DNA of 64,000 nt from an uncultured Shewanella sp. (GTDB taxonomy: Bacteria > Pseudomonadota > Gammaproteobacteria > Enterobacterales > Shewanellaceae): assembly GCF_947501665.1 (NCBI RefSeq), contig NZ_CANMWS010000005.1:162147-226146 (forward strand), in the 5' to 3' direction. The position numbers and the translations under genes were made by a program. Position 1 is the stretch's first letter, and the number at the start of each line of letters is the position of its first letter. Shown here piece after piece: positions 44,152 to 53,999 of the stretch. Below the pieces are notes generated by a model, which was not told where the DNA came from, did no database searches, and saw only the letters and a list, made by a program, of their open reading frames with translations.

Positions 44152-46512
44152 TCACAGTCCAACAAGCTCATTGAGGAGTGCCCCCGCTTCTCGCCTTTGT
44201 TGCTCATCGCCTTCTAAGCCCACTTCTTTTAATAAAGTCCGCGCGCTCTCTTTGTCATCAATGTCCATATAAGCCCGTGCTAAGTCCAATTTATCACTCA
44301 TACTTTGTTCAGCATTTTCCGCTTTAGGCTGGTCGGAAGACTCGGTAGACATCAAGCTTTCAAGCTCATCGATTTCAATATTCGACTCGAAAAAAGGATC
44401 GACTCTGCCTTTGTCATTGCTGGGTTCATCATTAAGTAAACTATTCAAATCAATAAAACTATTTTCTTCCTCAAACTTATCAAGTTCTTGATCTTGACTG
44501 GCGTTCTTCTTTTCATTTGTCATAATTGACGATGCATCTTGATGACTGAGGTCAAAATCCGTATCTGTAGCATGATGTTCAGGATCAACGACCACCACCT
44601 CATCTTCCAGTTCATTTAATAAAGCATCAATATCAGACACTGAATCCACCATAGCAGCTTGTTGTTCAGCATTTTCTTTCGCCACTTCATCAGGCAAGTC
44701 CTCATCAAGCACAACATCATTTGCCATATGAGTATTCAACCCCGTGATAATATCCTCTTTATCAGTCACATCGTTTTGAGCCATACCTTGACTTGACTCA
44801 GCTGCCCCCTGAACAATAGGTTCAACATTATCAAACTCTGCTAATAAACTTTCTAATTCATCATCTTCATGAGTCTGATCTATTTGAGGTAGTTCACCGG
44901 CTAATTCAGCAGCAATTTTATCTGATAAATCAGCGGATAAAATCAACTCATCGCTATCATTTTCTTGCGTATTTTCACTGAGTAAAGACGATTCGTCGCT
45001 ACTGATTTTAGCCTTGAAAAAGTCTTCAACATCATCCTTTTGAGATTGTGAAACGCTGGATAAAGGCATATTTTCATCTGAGGTTTCGGTATCACTAGAA
45101 GCATTCATCTCATCAGAGTGTGTTTCATTATAACTGTCAGTATTTGCACGAGTCTGAGCAAAACCAGACAAAGGTGACTGCTCTTGAACAATTTGCTCCG
45201 CTTCAAGGGACACATCTTGGTGGGTAAAATCAACATCACTTTCTTCAACAGAGGGGGCGTCAGAAGACGAGGTCATTAACGATTCTTCAGTCGATGTTTG
45301 AATCGGTTCCAAGACGGTTTCTTCAGTCAATTTTTCCTCAGTGGTACTCTCATCATCATGCTCTTCAATGACCTCAGCCCAAAGTTCATCAATCGACGTA
45401 TCTTTCTCATTTTGCGTATCCAAAGATGATGAATAATCATCAGTCTGTTCATTTTCAAATGCAACTAAATGCGCTTCTGGTAGTGAAGTATCTAATTGCA
45501 CTGTTCTATCACTGTGTTGATCATCCAGTACTTTTTCAGCAGTATCGTCCTCGACACTAGGAGTATTCACTGGAGAAGAGACAAGATTATCTTCTTGGTT
45601 TTCAGCAACGACAGTATTAGCCGAAGCAGGCGTATTGGCGTCCGTTGGCTCATTATTTTTGGTTCTTCTAAACCATAGCCAAAATAGAATAATCAGCAAT
45701 AAAGCAGGCCCGACAGCAAAAACGGCTAATAACTGTGGTTTATTCATTATACTTTGCCAAAAAGTGGGCGACTGTGATGCTAGGTCTCGATTAGACAAAT
45801 CTTGCTTAATTGCACTTAACGTCGCCACTTGCTCCTCAGCAGTCTCTAATGCCTGCTTTTGCTTAGCATTTTGTATTAAACTGGCCTGTAATTTATCATT
45901 TAATGACGCCACCTTGTTATTGAGCTCTGCAATGGTGCTTTTTAATTCTTGGTTATCACTTTGTGCCAGCACTAACCCATCTGTCGCCTTGACAAATTCA
46001 GCACTTAATTGCAGGTTTCGCCTTTCAGCTTTTTCTAATTGCTCCGCTAAAGATCCAACCTGCCGCTTTGTCTCGGTTGATTGCTTCACATTTGTCGATT
46101 GAGTCTTTTTGGCGGTAACATTACTCACCGATTTTTTAGGGACATTAGTCTTTTCCCCCGCCGTTCTAGGGTATTGCTCCATCGTCGCTTTACTGGGAAT
46201 CGCAAGCTTTGCCCCTTTAACTAAGCTATTGTAATTACTATTAGAAAATGCTTGTGGGTTAGCATCAAACAAGGCAGCCATGACTTGATGAGTCGTTAAA
46301 TTAGGATCCGGTTTAACTTTTTGTGCAATGCTCCACAAAGTATCAAACGATTGTACCGGGCCATACTGCTTTGCTACCGTATTAACTTGCCCTTGAGGGC
46401 CAACAACGCTCAACGGCTCCGTTGCATGCACGGGGGAACATAAAAAAGAAGCACTTATAAATAAAGTACTGGCTGCCATCAAGGATTTAACATTTCGAGA
46501 CCGAAAGTTCAT
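44152..46512 (-). CDS. fimV: FimV-type peptidoglycan-binding polar protein
   Basis: 786 aa from the ATG at 46510-46512, chosen because AAGGAAGG lies just upstream; an ATG 21 nt earlier has no site. Order of parts: signal peptide; a FimV LysM-type region with FDTLWSIAQKVKPDPNLTTHQVMAALFDANPQ; coiled coil (LAEQLEKAERRNLQLSAEF); one membrane helix (AVFAVGPALLLIILFWLWF, about residue 270); a very long acidic Glu/Asp/Ser/Thr-rich cytoplasmic region; and a C-terminal FimV TPR-like motif (DKLDLARAYMDIDDKESARTLL). Polar hub for type IV pili and flagellar/chemotaxis placement. Confidence 0.93.
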   Translation of the reverse strand: MNFRSRNVKSLMAASTLFISASFLCSPVHATEPLSVVGPQGQVNTVAKQYGPVQSFDTLWSIAQKVKPDPNLTTHQVMAALFDANPQAFSNSNYNSLVKGAKLAIPSKATMEQYPRTAGEKTNVPKKSVSNVTAKKTQSTNVKQSTETKRQVGSLAEQLEKAERRNLQLSAEFVKATDGLVLAQSDNQELKSTIAELNNKVASLNDKLQASLIQNAKQKQALETAEEQVATLSAIKQDLSNRDLASQSPTFWQSIMNKPQLLAVFAVGPALLLIILFWLWFRRTKNNEPTDANTPASANTVVAENQEDNLVSSPVNTPSVEDDTAEKVLDDQHSDRTVQLDTSLPEAHLVAFENEQTDDYSSSLDTQNEKDTSIDELWAEVIEEHDDESTTEEKLTEETVLEPIQTSTEESLMTSSSDAPSVEESDVDFTHQDVSLEAEQIVQEQSPLSGFAQTRANTDSYNETHSDEMNASSDTETSDENMPLSSVSQSQKDDVEDFFKAKISSDESSLLSENTQENDSDELILSADLSDKIAAELAGELPQIDQTHEDDELESLLAEFDNVEPIVQGAAESSQGMAQNDVTDKEDIITGLNTHMANDVVLDEDLPDEVAKENAEQQAAMVDSVSDIDALLNELEDEVVVVDPEHHATDTDFDLSHQDASSIMTNEKKNASQDQELDKFEEENSFIDLNSLLNDEPSNDKGRVDPFFESNIEIDELESLMSTESSDQPKAENAEQSMSDKLDLARAYMDIDDKESARTLLKEVGLEGDEQQRREAGALLNELVGL

Positions 46513-46650
46513 CGTACCTTCCTTTGCAAACATGTCACTATCACCTTGGGTTTATTTTATCGCTGGTGATAACTTTAGGTAATTGTATTTATTAAGATTA
46601 CTATAAACTAGATATCCATACTCTGCTATGTTTCTAGTTATAAAAATAAC

Positions 46651-46684
46651 GGTTAATAAAAAAAGCCTGCTATTCGCGCAGGCT
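46651..46684 (-). terminator. Terminator of the fabB/pdxB/asd run
   Basis: On the minus strand AGCCTGC / GCAGGCT stem with a 7-nt loop followed by seven T. It lies 33 bp after the asd stop and separates asd from fimV. Confidence 0.9.
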
Positions 46685-46716
46685 ATTTTACAAAATATAG
46701 GATAGTTTCAATCGAT

Positions 46717-47733
46717 TTAGTAATAATCTCTTATCAAAACTTCCGCTATTTGCACGCTGTTTAGTGCTGCGCCTTTTCGAATATTATCTGAAACGACCCA
46801 AAGATTGATGCCATTAGGATGTGAAATATCTTTTCTAACTCGGCCAACATACACAGGATCGGCACCCGCTCCATCTGTCACCGCCGTTGGGTATTCGTCA
46901 TCAGACTCAAACAACTCAATGCCCTCAACACCTCGAAGAACCGCCTTAACATCATCGGCATCAACGGGTTGATGAGTTTCAAGATGAATCGCTTCAGAGT
47001 GACCATAAAAGACGGGAACTCTGACCGCTGTCGGATTAACTTCGATGCTGGTATCGCCAAAAATTTTCTGGGTTTCCCACACCATTTTCATTTCTTCTTT
47101 GGTGTAGCCATTATCCATAAACTTATCAATTTGCGGCAATACATTAAACGCAATTTGTTTCGAGTAGGCTTGAGGCTCAATCGGCAAACCTTGCAATAAC
47201 TTGGCACATTGATTAGCTAATTCTTCAATGGCTTGCTTACCCGATCCCGACACTGATTGGTAAGTCGCCACATTAATGCGAGCAATGCCAAAAGCATCAT
47301 AAATCGGTTTCAATGCCACTAACATCTGAATTGTTGAACAATTTGGGTTAGCAATAATATTACGATTACGAAAATCGGCTATCGCCTCAGGGTTCACTTC
47401 TGGCACGACAAGAGGAACATCAATGTCATAACGGAAGTGGGAAGTATTATCGATAACAACACACCCATTTTCAGCCGCAATGGGGGCCCATTTAGCAGAC
47501 ACATCTCCGCCTGCAGAAAAGAAACCAATCTGAGCTTGTGACCAGTCGAAGGTATCAACGTCAAGGATCTCAACTTTTTTACCATGAAAGTTCACCGTAT
47601 CACCCGCACTACGGCTACTGGCTAGTGGGTATAAATTAGCCACGGGGAAGTTGCGTTCTTCTAGGATTTCAATCATTGTTTGACCCACCGCGCCCGATGC
47701 ACCTAAAACTACCACGTTAAATTCTTGCGACAT
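46717..47733 (-). CDS. asd: Aspartate-semialdehyde dehydrogenase
   Basis: 338 aa. NADPH-dependent reduction of aspartyl phosphate in the lysine/threonine/methionine/DAP pathway. Rossmann GASGAVGQTMIEIL; catalytic Cys132 in NPNCSTIQM; SVSGSGKQAIEELANQ; substrate-binding Arg/His region RVPVFYGHSEAIHLE. The presence of the Cys separates it from the inactive Usg paralogue found at this locus in E. coli. Two bp from pdxB, same strand. Confidence 0.94.
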   Translation of the reverse strand: MSQEFNVVVLGASGAVGQTMIEILEERNFPVANLYPLASSRSAGDTVNFHGKKVEILDVDTFDWSQAQIGFFSAGGDVSAKWAPIAAENGCVVIDNTSHFRYDIDVPLVVPEVNPEAIADFRNRNIIANPNCSTIQMLVALKPIYDAFGIARINVATYQSVSGSGKQAIEELANQCAKLLQGLPIEPQAYSKQIAFNVLPQIDKFMDNGYTKEEMKMVWETQKIFGDTSIEVNPTAVRVPVFYGHSEAIHLETHQPVDADDVKAVLRGVEGIELFESDDEYPTAVTDGAGADPVYVGRVRKDISHPNGINLWVVSDNIRKGAALNSVQIAEVLIRDYY

Positions 47734-47735
47734 AA

Positions 47736-48866
47736 TTACAGCTCAACTCCTGAAAACCCTAAATAAGATAACCAATTTACATCAAATTGTCCGCTATTGA
47801 CTAGTGTTAATACACTTAATTCACGTCTATGTTTATGAATTTTTCTCATATGATCGAATCCGTTTACATTAAGAAATTGATTTCTAAACAAACGATCATC
47901 ATCTCTGAGATCATAAACCAGCCGAACGAGCTGCAATAAGGCCTTTTCATCTGGCTGATTTTGTATATGAATATGCTCTATCCAATGGGGCGTTAACAAA
48001 TCTGATAAAGATTTATCCCTACCAAGTCCCAAGTGTGCGCTCAACGCTTGATATAACATCAAACTGCCTCGTGCACGGCCTTCTAAACTGTAACCGGCAA
48101 TATGCGGTGTCGCAAATTCAACCAAAGGCACTAACTCAGGCATGGGATGCGGCTCACCTTCCCACACATCGAGTACTAATTTGAGATCTGATCGGGCTTG
48201 CTTAACGGTTATTAACGCTTGATTATCGATGACATCACCACGGCAACAATTCAGCAACCAAGTGCCTACTCCTAATTGCAATAACCGCTTTTCATCAAAT
48301 AAATGCCAAGTCGGGAAAGCCCCTGTACGTGTCATCGGCACATGTAAACTCAATACATCACAACGATCGAGTAAGGCGTCCAAGGAAACAAAATCACGCT
48401 CATCGCCTTGCTGCTGTAACAAAGGGTCGTGTAATAACACCTGCACACCAAATGCGGTTAAACACTTAGCAACAGCGGTACCTGTGTTCCCTGCGCCAAC
48501 AATACCGACTATTTTATTTTTTAAGTTATCATTAAAACGATGCGCTAATTCAAGTAAGGCAATAAAAACAAACTCGCCAACCGCTGTAGCATTACACCCC
48601 GGTGCATTGGCAAAGGGAATACTTCGAGCCTGAAGGTAATCAAGATCAACATGATCAGTGCCAATAGTCGCACTGCCAACAAACTTAAGCTGGGTATTTT
48701 TATCTAATAAAGCCGCATTAACTTGAGTGACTGAACGCACCAACAACACATCGGCATCAGCAATACTGTCTGCTGTCAGCGTGCGCCCATTCACTTTTTC
48801 TATCGTCCCCAATTCACCAAATAGTGTATCCACATAGGGCATATTTTCATCAGCTATGATTTTCAA
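47736..48866 (-). CDS. pdxB: Erythronate-4-phosphate dehydrogenase
   Basis: 376 aa D-2-hydroxyacid dehydrogenase of pyridoxal phosphate synthesis. [20 protein letters not shown] start, [51 protein letters not shown] (NAD-binding), [21 protein letters not shown] and [16 protein letters not shown], followed by the PdxB-specific C-terminal dimerisation domain. Coupled closely to asd. Confidence 0.95.
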   Translation of the reverse strand: MKIIADENMPYVDTLFGELGTIEKVNGRTLTADSIADADVLLVRSVTQVNAALLDKNTQLKFVGSATIGTDHVDLDYLQARSIPFANAPGCNATAVGEFVFIALLELAHRFNDNLKNKIVGIVGAGNTGTAVAKCLTAFGVQVLLHDPLLQQQGDERDFVSLDALLDRCDVLSLHVPMTRTGAFPTWHLFDEKRLLQLGVGTWLLNCCRGDVIDNQALITVKQARSDLKLVLDVWEGEPHPMPELVPLVEFATPHIAGYSLEGRARGSLMLYQALSAHLGLGRDKSLSDLLTPHWIEHIHIQNQPDEKALLQLVRLVYDLRDDDRLFRNQFLNVNGFDHMRKIHKHRRELSVLTLVNSGQFDVNWLSYLGFSGVEL

Positions 48867-48944
48867 TTCATTTCCTATACGACTAACAACTCATGACAAA
48901 GACTGAGAATAGGATAAAATTCATTACGATCACAAGATCCAAAT

Positions 48945-48973
48945 GTAAAAAAAGGGAAGCCGTGGCTTCCCTT
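48945..48973 (-). terminator. Terminator of fabB
   Basis: On the minus strand a 10-bp stem AAGGGAAGCC / GGCTTCCCTT with a 2-nt closing gap, followed by a run of T. It lies 27 bp after the fabB stop. Confidence 0.9.
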
Positions 48974-48999
48974 AATCATTTAATACTGAAACATTATGA

Positions 49000-50211
49000 T
49001 TATTTATATTTGCTCATCACCAAGGTCGCATTGGTGCCACCAAAGCCGAAACTGTTACTCATAACAGTATTAAGCTCAGCTTCACGGTACTCAGTCACAA
49101 TTGGCATGCCTTGCGCTTTTTCATCGACATTTTCAATATTAATGCTAGGTGCAATGAAGTTATTCTCCATCATAATAAGACTATAAATTGTCTCATGGAC
49201 ACCTGCTGCGCCTAATGCGTGACCTGTTAGCGATTTCGTTGATGCAATCGCAGGTAGATCATCAGCAAAAGTTTCACGTAATGCTTCTAGCTCACGAGTA
49301 TCACCGACTGGCGTAGAAGTACCATGAGTATTAATGTAATCAATCGGAGTATCAACATCTGCTAATGCCATTTGCATACAACGCACCGCACCTTCACCTG
49401 AAGGAGCAACCATGTCATAACCGTCAGATGATGCACCATAACCGACAACTTCAGCATAAATCTTAGCGCCGCGGGCCAATGCATGTTCAAGTTCTTCAAC
49501 CACCACGATACCACCACCACCGGAGATCACGAAACCATCACGGTCGGCATCATAAGTACGTGAGGCCTTAGTCGGATCATCATTGTACTTGGTTGACAAT
49601 GCACCCATCGCATCAAAGCCCATGGTGAGTGTCCAATCCACTTCTTCTGCACCACCTGCAAACACCATATCTTGCTTACCCATTTGGATAAGTTCAACGG
49701 CATGACCAATACAATGCGCACTGGTTGCACAAGCAGAACTAATTGAATAGTTCATGCCCTTAATTTTAAAAGGTGTTGCTAAACAAGCACTAGCAGTACT
49801 GGCCATAATACGTGGCACAATATAAGGGCCAACACGTTTCACGCCTTTTTCACGTAAAATATCGGCCGCTTCCACTTGGTTGGCTGAAGAAGCCCCACCT
49901 GTACCTGCAATGATCCCCACACGAGGATCAGAATACTGCTCTTCTGTCAGTCCAGCATCAGCGATAGCCTGCTCCATAGCAATGTAGGCATAAGCAGCAG
50001 CTTTCCCCATAAAGCGCAATGCTTTACGGTCAATATGATCTTTTGGGTCTAACTTAATGTCGCCCCAAACATGGCTACGAAGCTTCATTTCTACAAACTG
50101 ATCGGAGTGAGTTATTCCACTGCGGCCGGCTTTTAAGGATTCTGTGACTTCTTGCTTGTTGTTACCGATGCTCGACACGACGCCAAGCCCAGTGATCACG
50201 ACTCTTTTCAT
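49000..50211 (-). CDS. fabB: 3-oxoacyl-[acyl-carrier-protein] synthase I
   Basis: 403 aa condensing enzyme of fatty acid elongation, needed for unsaturated fatty acid synthesis. Active-site Cys161 in [10 protein letters not shown]; His in [11 protein letters not shown] and in [11 protein letters not shown]; Lys in STKSLTG; end [14 protein letters not shown]. Full length. ATG with AAAAAATG upstream site weak. Monocistronic with its own terminator; next minus-strand gene is pdxB. Confidence 0.96.
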   Translation of the reverse strand: MKRVVITGLGVVSSIGNNKQEVTESLKAGRSGITHSDQFVEMKLRSHVWGDIKLDPKDHIDRKALRFMGKAAAYAYIAMEQAIADAGLTEEQYSDPRVGIIAGTGGASSANQVEAADILREKGVKRVGPYIVPRIMASTASACLATPFKIKGMNYSISSACATSAHCIGHAVELIQMGKQDMVFAGGAEEVDWTLTMGFDAMGALSTKYNDDPTKASRTYDADRDGFVISGGGGIVVVEELEHALARGAKIYAEVVGYGASSDGYDMVAPSGEGAVRCMQMALADVDTPIDYINTHGTSTPVGDTRELEALRETFADDLPAIASTKSLTGHALGAAGVHETIYSLIMMENNFIAPSINIENVDEKAQGMPIVTEYREAELNTVMSNSFGFGGTNATLVMSKYK

Positions 50212-50341
50212 TTTTTGCTATCCATTATGTACATGTAGTACCCAATTTTACTGAGCTAATGGTATCCCTTTTAGCGAGGTAAAGTGGTCAGCTTTCCACA
50301 AAAGGGCGATAAAAGTCTGTCTAAACGCCTATTACAGGCTA

Positions 50342-50544
50342 GGGCCTGTTAATCTTTGGTGATTAAATTATGTTCAAACAAACATGTTTTAATCACGGCA
50401 AGTGAGGTGACAGCGCTTGTCGCTCCTTTCTACTTCTACCGCGTTATCGCTTATTGATGGAGAATAACGACACCGCAGAAGCTCTGTATTGTATAAAGAA
50501 ACGACAAACTGCTGCAGAAAGACTCACCAAAGATCAACAGCCCC
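50342..50544 (-). repeat. MITE-like inverted-repeat element, family 1, copy B
   Basis: 203 bp. Ends GGGCCTGTTAATCTTTGGTG and CACCAAAGATCAACAGCCCC, flanked on both sides by TA, a possible target duplication. Opposite orientation to copy A (293-554). It lies in the fabB-mnmC divergent intergenic region, where its insertion separates both promoters. Confidence 0.85.
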
Positions 50545-50647
50545 TAAATAGATTAACATCCCTTGCCCAATAAAATGTACAATTAAATCAGAAAAAAGAT
50601 AACCATCTTTTCGTTTCACCTATCACGGTAGCATTAAAGAGCCCAGC

Positions 50648-52627
50648 ATGACAGTCAGTAGCCTTTACCAGTATGTTAAAACAACAAAAACCGACAATTC
50701 ACCTATCGTTTTAGGTCAAATCGGTATGAGTGCGCCTAAAACATGGTTAACTTTACTTGCTGAGCATCAAAAATCGAATGCTCACATGCTCATTATAAAA
50801 ACCTTTATTCCACATGCATCTGACATGCTTGGTAATGCTCCCCAACAAGCTATCGAGTTTTTCATTCAAAGTCAGCCAAGCTTGGCGCCCTATATCGATA
50901 CCACATTGAATACAAAGTTAATTAATATTCATGGTATCCAACGTCTGAGCCTTAATAATGATCAGCTCATCTTAGACTTTCATATCGGGGAGTTAAAAGG
51001 TCAAATAGAAGAAATGCTAGTCTTCCAGCAGACTTTAATTTCTCATTGGTATAGTGAAAATACCCAAAGCCTCTTTCATATCAACCAAAGTCAGCTTTGG
51101 CAAATGGCTAAAATCAGTCAAGACACGGCGCCACTGTTATTTATTCACTCCCAAGGTCAAACGGAACATCCATCTCCCGTTCAAGTTGACTTTCAAAAAA
51201 GGGCCAAACAAGCTGGGTTTCAATGTCTCGCACTCGCTAACAACACTGAGCGCCAAGGTAGAGTCGATATCGACCAGCAGATCAACACGCATTCTTCTAA
51301 AAGTGTCGACAAGGATATTGCCAGTCAAGAGCGACAAGCATTACGTTATCAGCAAGCCATACACAATAACCCTTTTCCCTTAATGGGCACGAAAGAAGAT
51401 CCCATTGCAATAATCGGTGGGGGCATAGCCAGTGCTCACTTAGCCTTATCACTGGCTAATCGTCAGCGCAAATTACATTTATTTTGTAAAGATCCTCACC
51501 TTGCCTCACAAGCTTCTGGCAATAAACAAGGGGCACTGTACCCATTACTCACACCTGAGAATAATACACTCAGTCAATATTTTCAGCAGGCTTTTTTATA
51601 CAGTCGACGTCGGCTGGAAGCCTTGCAGCAATCAGGTTTTAACATCGCACATGATTTATGTGGCGTATTGCACACCGGATTTGATGAGCGCAGCCAAGCT
51701 CGCATCACCAAAATACTCACAGGTCATGCTTGGGATCCTAATATTGCTAGATCTGTTGATAAACAACTGGCCAGCCAACTTGCAGGTATTCCCATCGACA
51801 AATCAGGTATTTTCTATCCGCAAGGTGGATGGGTTTGTCCTGAAGACTATACCCTTGCCGCGATGAATAAAGCCATGAGCCTCACCCATCTTGAGCTTCA
51901 TCTCAATTGTCATATTGATCGATTAGAGCAAAAAGATAATCAATGGTATTTATACCAAGGTGAGCAGGAATATGGCCCTTTTGCCAGTGTTGTCCTTGCC
52001 AATGGCCATGCGTTAACCCAATTTACACAAACAAAAACACTGCAGCTATCAGGTTTTAGAGGGCAAGTCAGTCACATTCCATCAAAAGGACAGCTCAGTG
52101 AATTACAAACCGTATTATGCGCCCATGGTTACCTGACCCCCAAATATCAACAAACTCACTGTGTCGGTGCCAGTTATGTCAAAAATGCCGCTGATCTTAA
52201 TTTTTGCCCACAAGAGCAACGCGACAACCTGAATAAAATGCATCACAGTTATCCCAACCAACCTTGGGTCGACGATATTGATGTGAGTGATAATGATGCC
52301 AGAGTCGGCGTGCGTATGGTGACGCGAGATCATGCTCCAATGATGGGGCCGGTTCCCGATGTTGAGCAGTTATTGGCCCGTTATGAGCAACACCAATTAA
52401 CCCCAGAAAGTCGACAATATTGGCAAAACACCCCCGCGCCTATCCACCAAGGTTTATATGTACTGGGTGGTCTGGGATCCCGAGGATTAAGCTCTGGACC
52501 ATTGGCTGCAGAAGCATTGGCTGCCATGATCTGCGAGCAGCCTTTACCCATTAATCAAGCGGCATTAGCTTTACTCAGTCCAAATCGAATGTGGATGCGC
52601 AAGCTATTAAAAGGAAAGGCCTTATAG
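50648..52627 (+). CDS. mnmC: tRNA 5-methylaminomethyl-2-thiouridine biosynthesis protein MnmC
   Basis: 659 aa. The C-terminal two thirds (from about residue 250) is the FAD-dependent cmnm5s2U34 oxidoreductase: IAIIGGGIASAHLALSLA (dinucleotide motif), ASGNKQGALYPLLTPENN, HDLCGVLHTGFDERSQ, GGWVCPEDYT, GLYVLGGLGSRGLSSGPLAAEALA. The N-terminal part should be the SAM-dependent methyltransferase, but I see no glycine-rich SAM loop (FGTGLNFL type) in residues 1-230. It may be a degenerate domain, with the second step done elsewhere. Divergent from fabB. Confidence 0.88.
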   Translation: MTVSSLYQYVKTTKTDNSPIVLGQIGMSAPKTWLTLLAEHQKSNAHMLIIKTFIPHASDMLGNAPQQAIEFFIQSQPSLAPYIDTTLNTKLINIHGIQRLSLNNDQLILDFHIGELKGQIEEMLVFQQTLISHWYSENTQSLFHINQSQLWQMAKISQDTAPLLFIHSQGQTEHPSPVQVDFQKRAKQAGFQCLALANNTERQGRVDIDQQINTHSSKSVDKDIASQERQALRYQQAIHNNPFPLMGTKEDPIAIIGGGIASAHLALSLANRQRKLHLFCKDPHLASQASGNKQGALYPLLTPENNTLSQYFQQAFLYSRRRLEALQQSGFNIAHDLCGVLHTGFDERSQARITKILTGHAWDPNIARSVDKQLASQLAGIPIDKSGIFYPQGGWVCPEDYTLAAMNKAMSLTHLELHLNCHIDRLEQKDNQWYLYQGEQEYGPFASVVLANGHALTQFTQTKTLQLSGFRGQVSHIPSKGQLSELQTVLCAHGYLTPKYQQTHCVGASYVKNAADLNFCPQEQRDNLNKMHHSYPNQPWVDDIDVSDNDARVGVRMVTRDHAPMMGPVPDVEQLLARYEQHQLTPESRQYWQNTPAPIHQGLYVLGGLGSRGLSSGPLAAEALAAMICEQPLPINQAALALLSPNRMWMRKLLKGKAL

Positions 52628-53257
52628 TTTTACTTTAGGTTTTCCCATGCCGATTTGTGTGGTTTGCATATAAGCTAATAACCCTTGAGCATCAGGCGTA
52701 TTAGACGCTTGTAATCCCCTCACCACTCCTTGCTGATCGGCAAGGCTTTTCTGTTGCCCCAATTTTTGCTTACCTTGCCAATGTGCGATATCAATTTTAA
52801 AGGCGACGATCCCCGCCAATAATGTTTGCCGATATACAAGAGTCGACACGGGACTATCCACCACTAAATCTGGCTCAAATTGCGTAAATGTGCGCTCCAT
52901 CACATCAAGTGTTTGCGTATCATCAAGTAAACTTAACATCCCTTTGACTTGCAGTGCAGCATAATTCCACGTCGGTACATTGGGTTGACTCACATACCAA
53001 CGAGGGGAAATATAATCATGAGGACCATTAAACACAACCAATACCTCTGCATCACTTAATTGGCGCCAATGGCGGTTAGCTCTGGCAAAATGGCCGTATA
53101 ACCTTGCATTGCCTTTTTCATCAATATCAACAATAAAAGGTAAATGGGTCGCGGTTAAATCCGATGACATGAGTACCCCAAAAGGATACGCCTCGATAAA
53201 TTCGTGTAAATCATCAATGCTATTCAATGTATTACCCTTATTCAAACGATGAGACAT
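52622..53257 (-). CDS. PaiB-type FMN-binding protein
   Basis: 211 aa split-barrel flavoprotein family of Bacillus PaiB. AYPFGVLMSSDLTATHLPF, LYGHFARANRHWRQL, VVFNGPHDYISPRWYVSQPNVPTWNYAALQVKG are the family blocks. Its start overlaps the end of the GNAT gene by about 20 bp, so the two are coupled, recalling PaiA (acetyltransferase) with PaiB. Convergent with mnmC, overlapping it by 6 bp. Confidence 0.88.
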   Translation of the reverse strand: MSHRLNKGNTLNSIDDLHEFIEAYPFGVLMSSDLTATHLPFIVDIDEKGNARLYGHFARANRHWRQLSDAEVLVVFNGPHDYISPRWYVSQPNVPTWNYAALQVKGMLSLLDDTQTLDVMERTFTQFEPDLVVDSPVSTLVYRQTLLAGIVAFKIDIAHWQGKQKLGQQKSLADQQGVVRGLQASNTPDAQGLLAYMQTTQIGMGKPKVKL

Positions 53258-53849
53258 AGTGTAATAGCCGCGCTTTTACTTCAGGCCACTGAGTGTGAAT
53301 AATGCTGAAAAGCGCGGTATTTCGTAATGTACCATCGGCTAAAATACGTTGATGACGTAATATTCCTTCAAATGAAGCACCAAGGTTTGAGATAGCCCGC
53401 CTTGATTGTTGATTGTTTTCATGAGTTTTAAACTCAACACGTACCGCACCTAAGGACTCAAATGCATGTTCAAGTAAGACGTATTTTGCCTGAGTATTTG
53501 CATAGGTTCTTTGAAATTGAGGGCAAATAAAAGTAAAACCAATGTCAATGCTGCGATCTTCCACTCGAATAGCACAAAACCGAGTCGTACCTAGCAAAGC
53601 TTGTGTCTGATTATCAATGATCACAAATGGAAGATGCTCCCCCCTATCCTGCGCAGCTAAAGAGGAAGCAACCCAAGCTTGGGTATCCAATAAGGATGCA
53701 CAATAATTAGGTTGTACCCATTGCCAAAAAGATAAATGATTGCCAGCCACAAATAAGGCATGAGCATCTTGATGCTGTAGTGGCCTTAACGTTATTTTCG
53801 AGGCAGTGAGTAATATTGGGACGGGTTTAAACGGCATGTTTGGTATCAT
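53238..53849 (-). CDS. GNAT acetyltransferase (RimJ/RimL-like)
   Basis: 203 aa. KITLRPLQHQDAHALF start of GNAT, LLGTTRFCAIRVEDRSIDIGFTFICPQFQRTYANTQAKYVLLEHAFE (beta4-alpha3, with a modified acetyl-CoA loop), GAVRVEFKTHENNQQSRRAISNLGASFEGILRHQRI typical of the RimJ/L group (acetyltransf_3). ATG follows GAAGGATTAATTTA. Substrate unknown. Divergent from the MocR regulator, coupled to paiB. Confidence 0.87.
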   Translation of the reverse strand: MIPNMPFKPVPILLTASKITLRPLQHQDAHALFVAGNHLSFWQWVQPNYCASLLDTQAWVASSLAAQDRGEHLPFVIIDNQTQALLGTTRFCAIRVEDRSIDIGFTFICPQFQRTYANTQAKYVLLEHAFESLGAVRVEFKTHENNQQSRRAISNLGASFEGILRHQRILADGTLRNTALFSIIHTQWPEVKARLLHYVSSFE

Positions 53850-53999
53850 TAAATTAATCCTTCACTGTTTTTTTATTATCTTCTTTGATCTGTGGTATAA
53901 GATTAACAACCAGATTTAATATTTTACTTATACCAGATTAAATGACATATTCGGCGAACATGAAAAAACCTTGTCGAGCAGATAAAGGAAGGGAAACAC

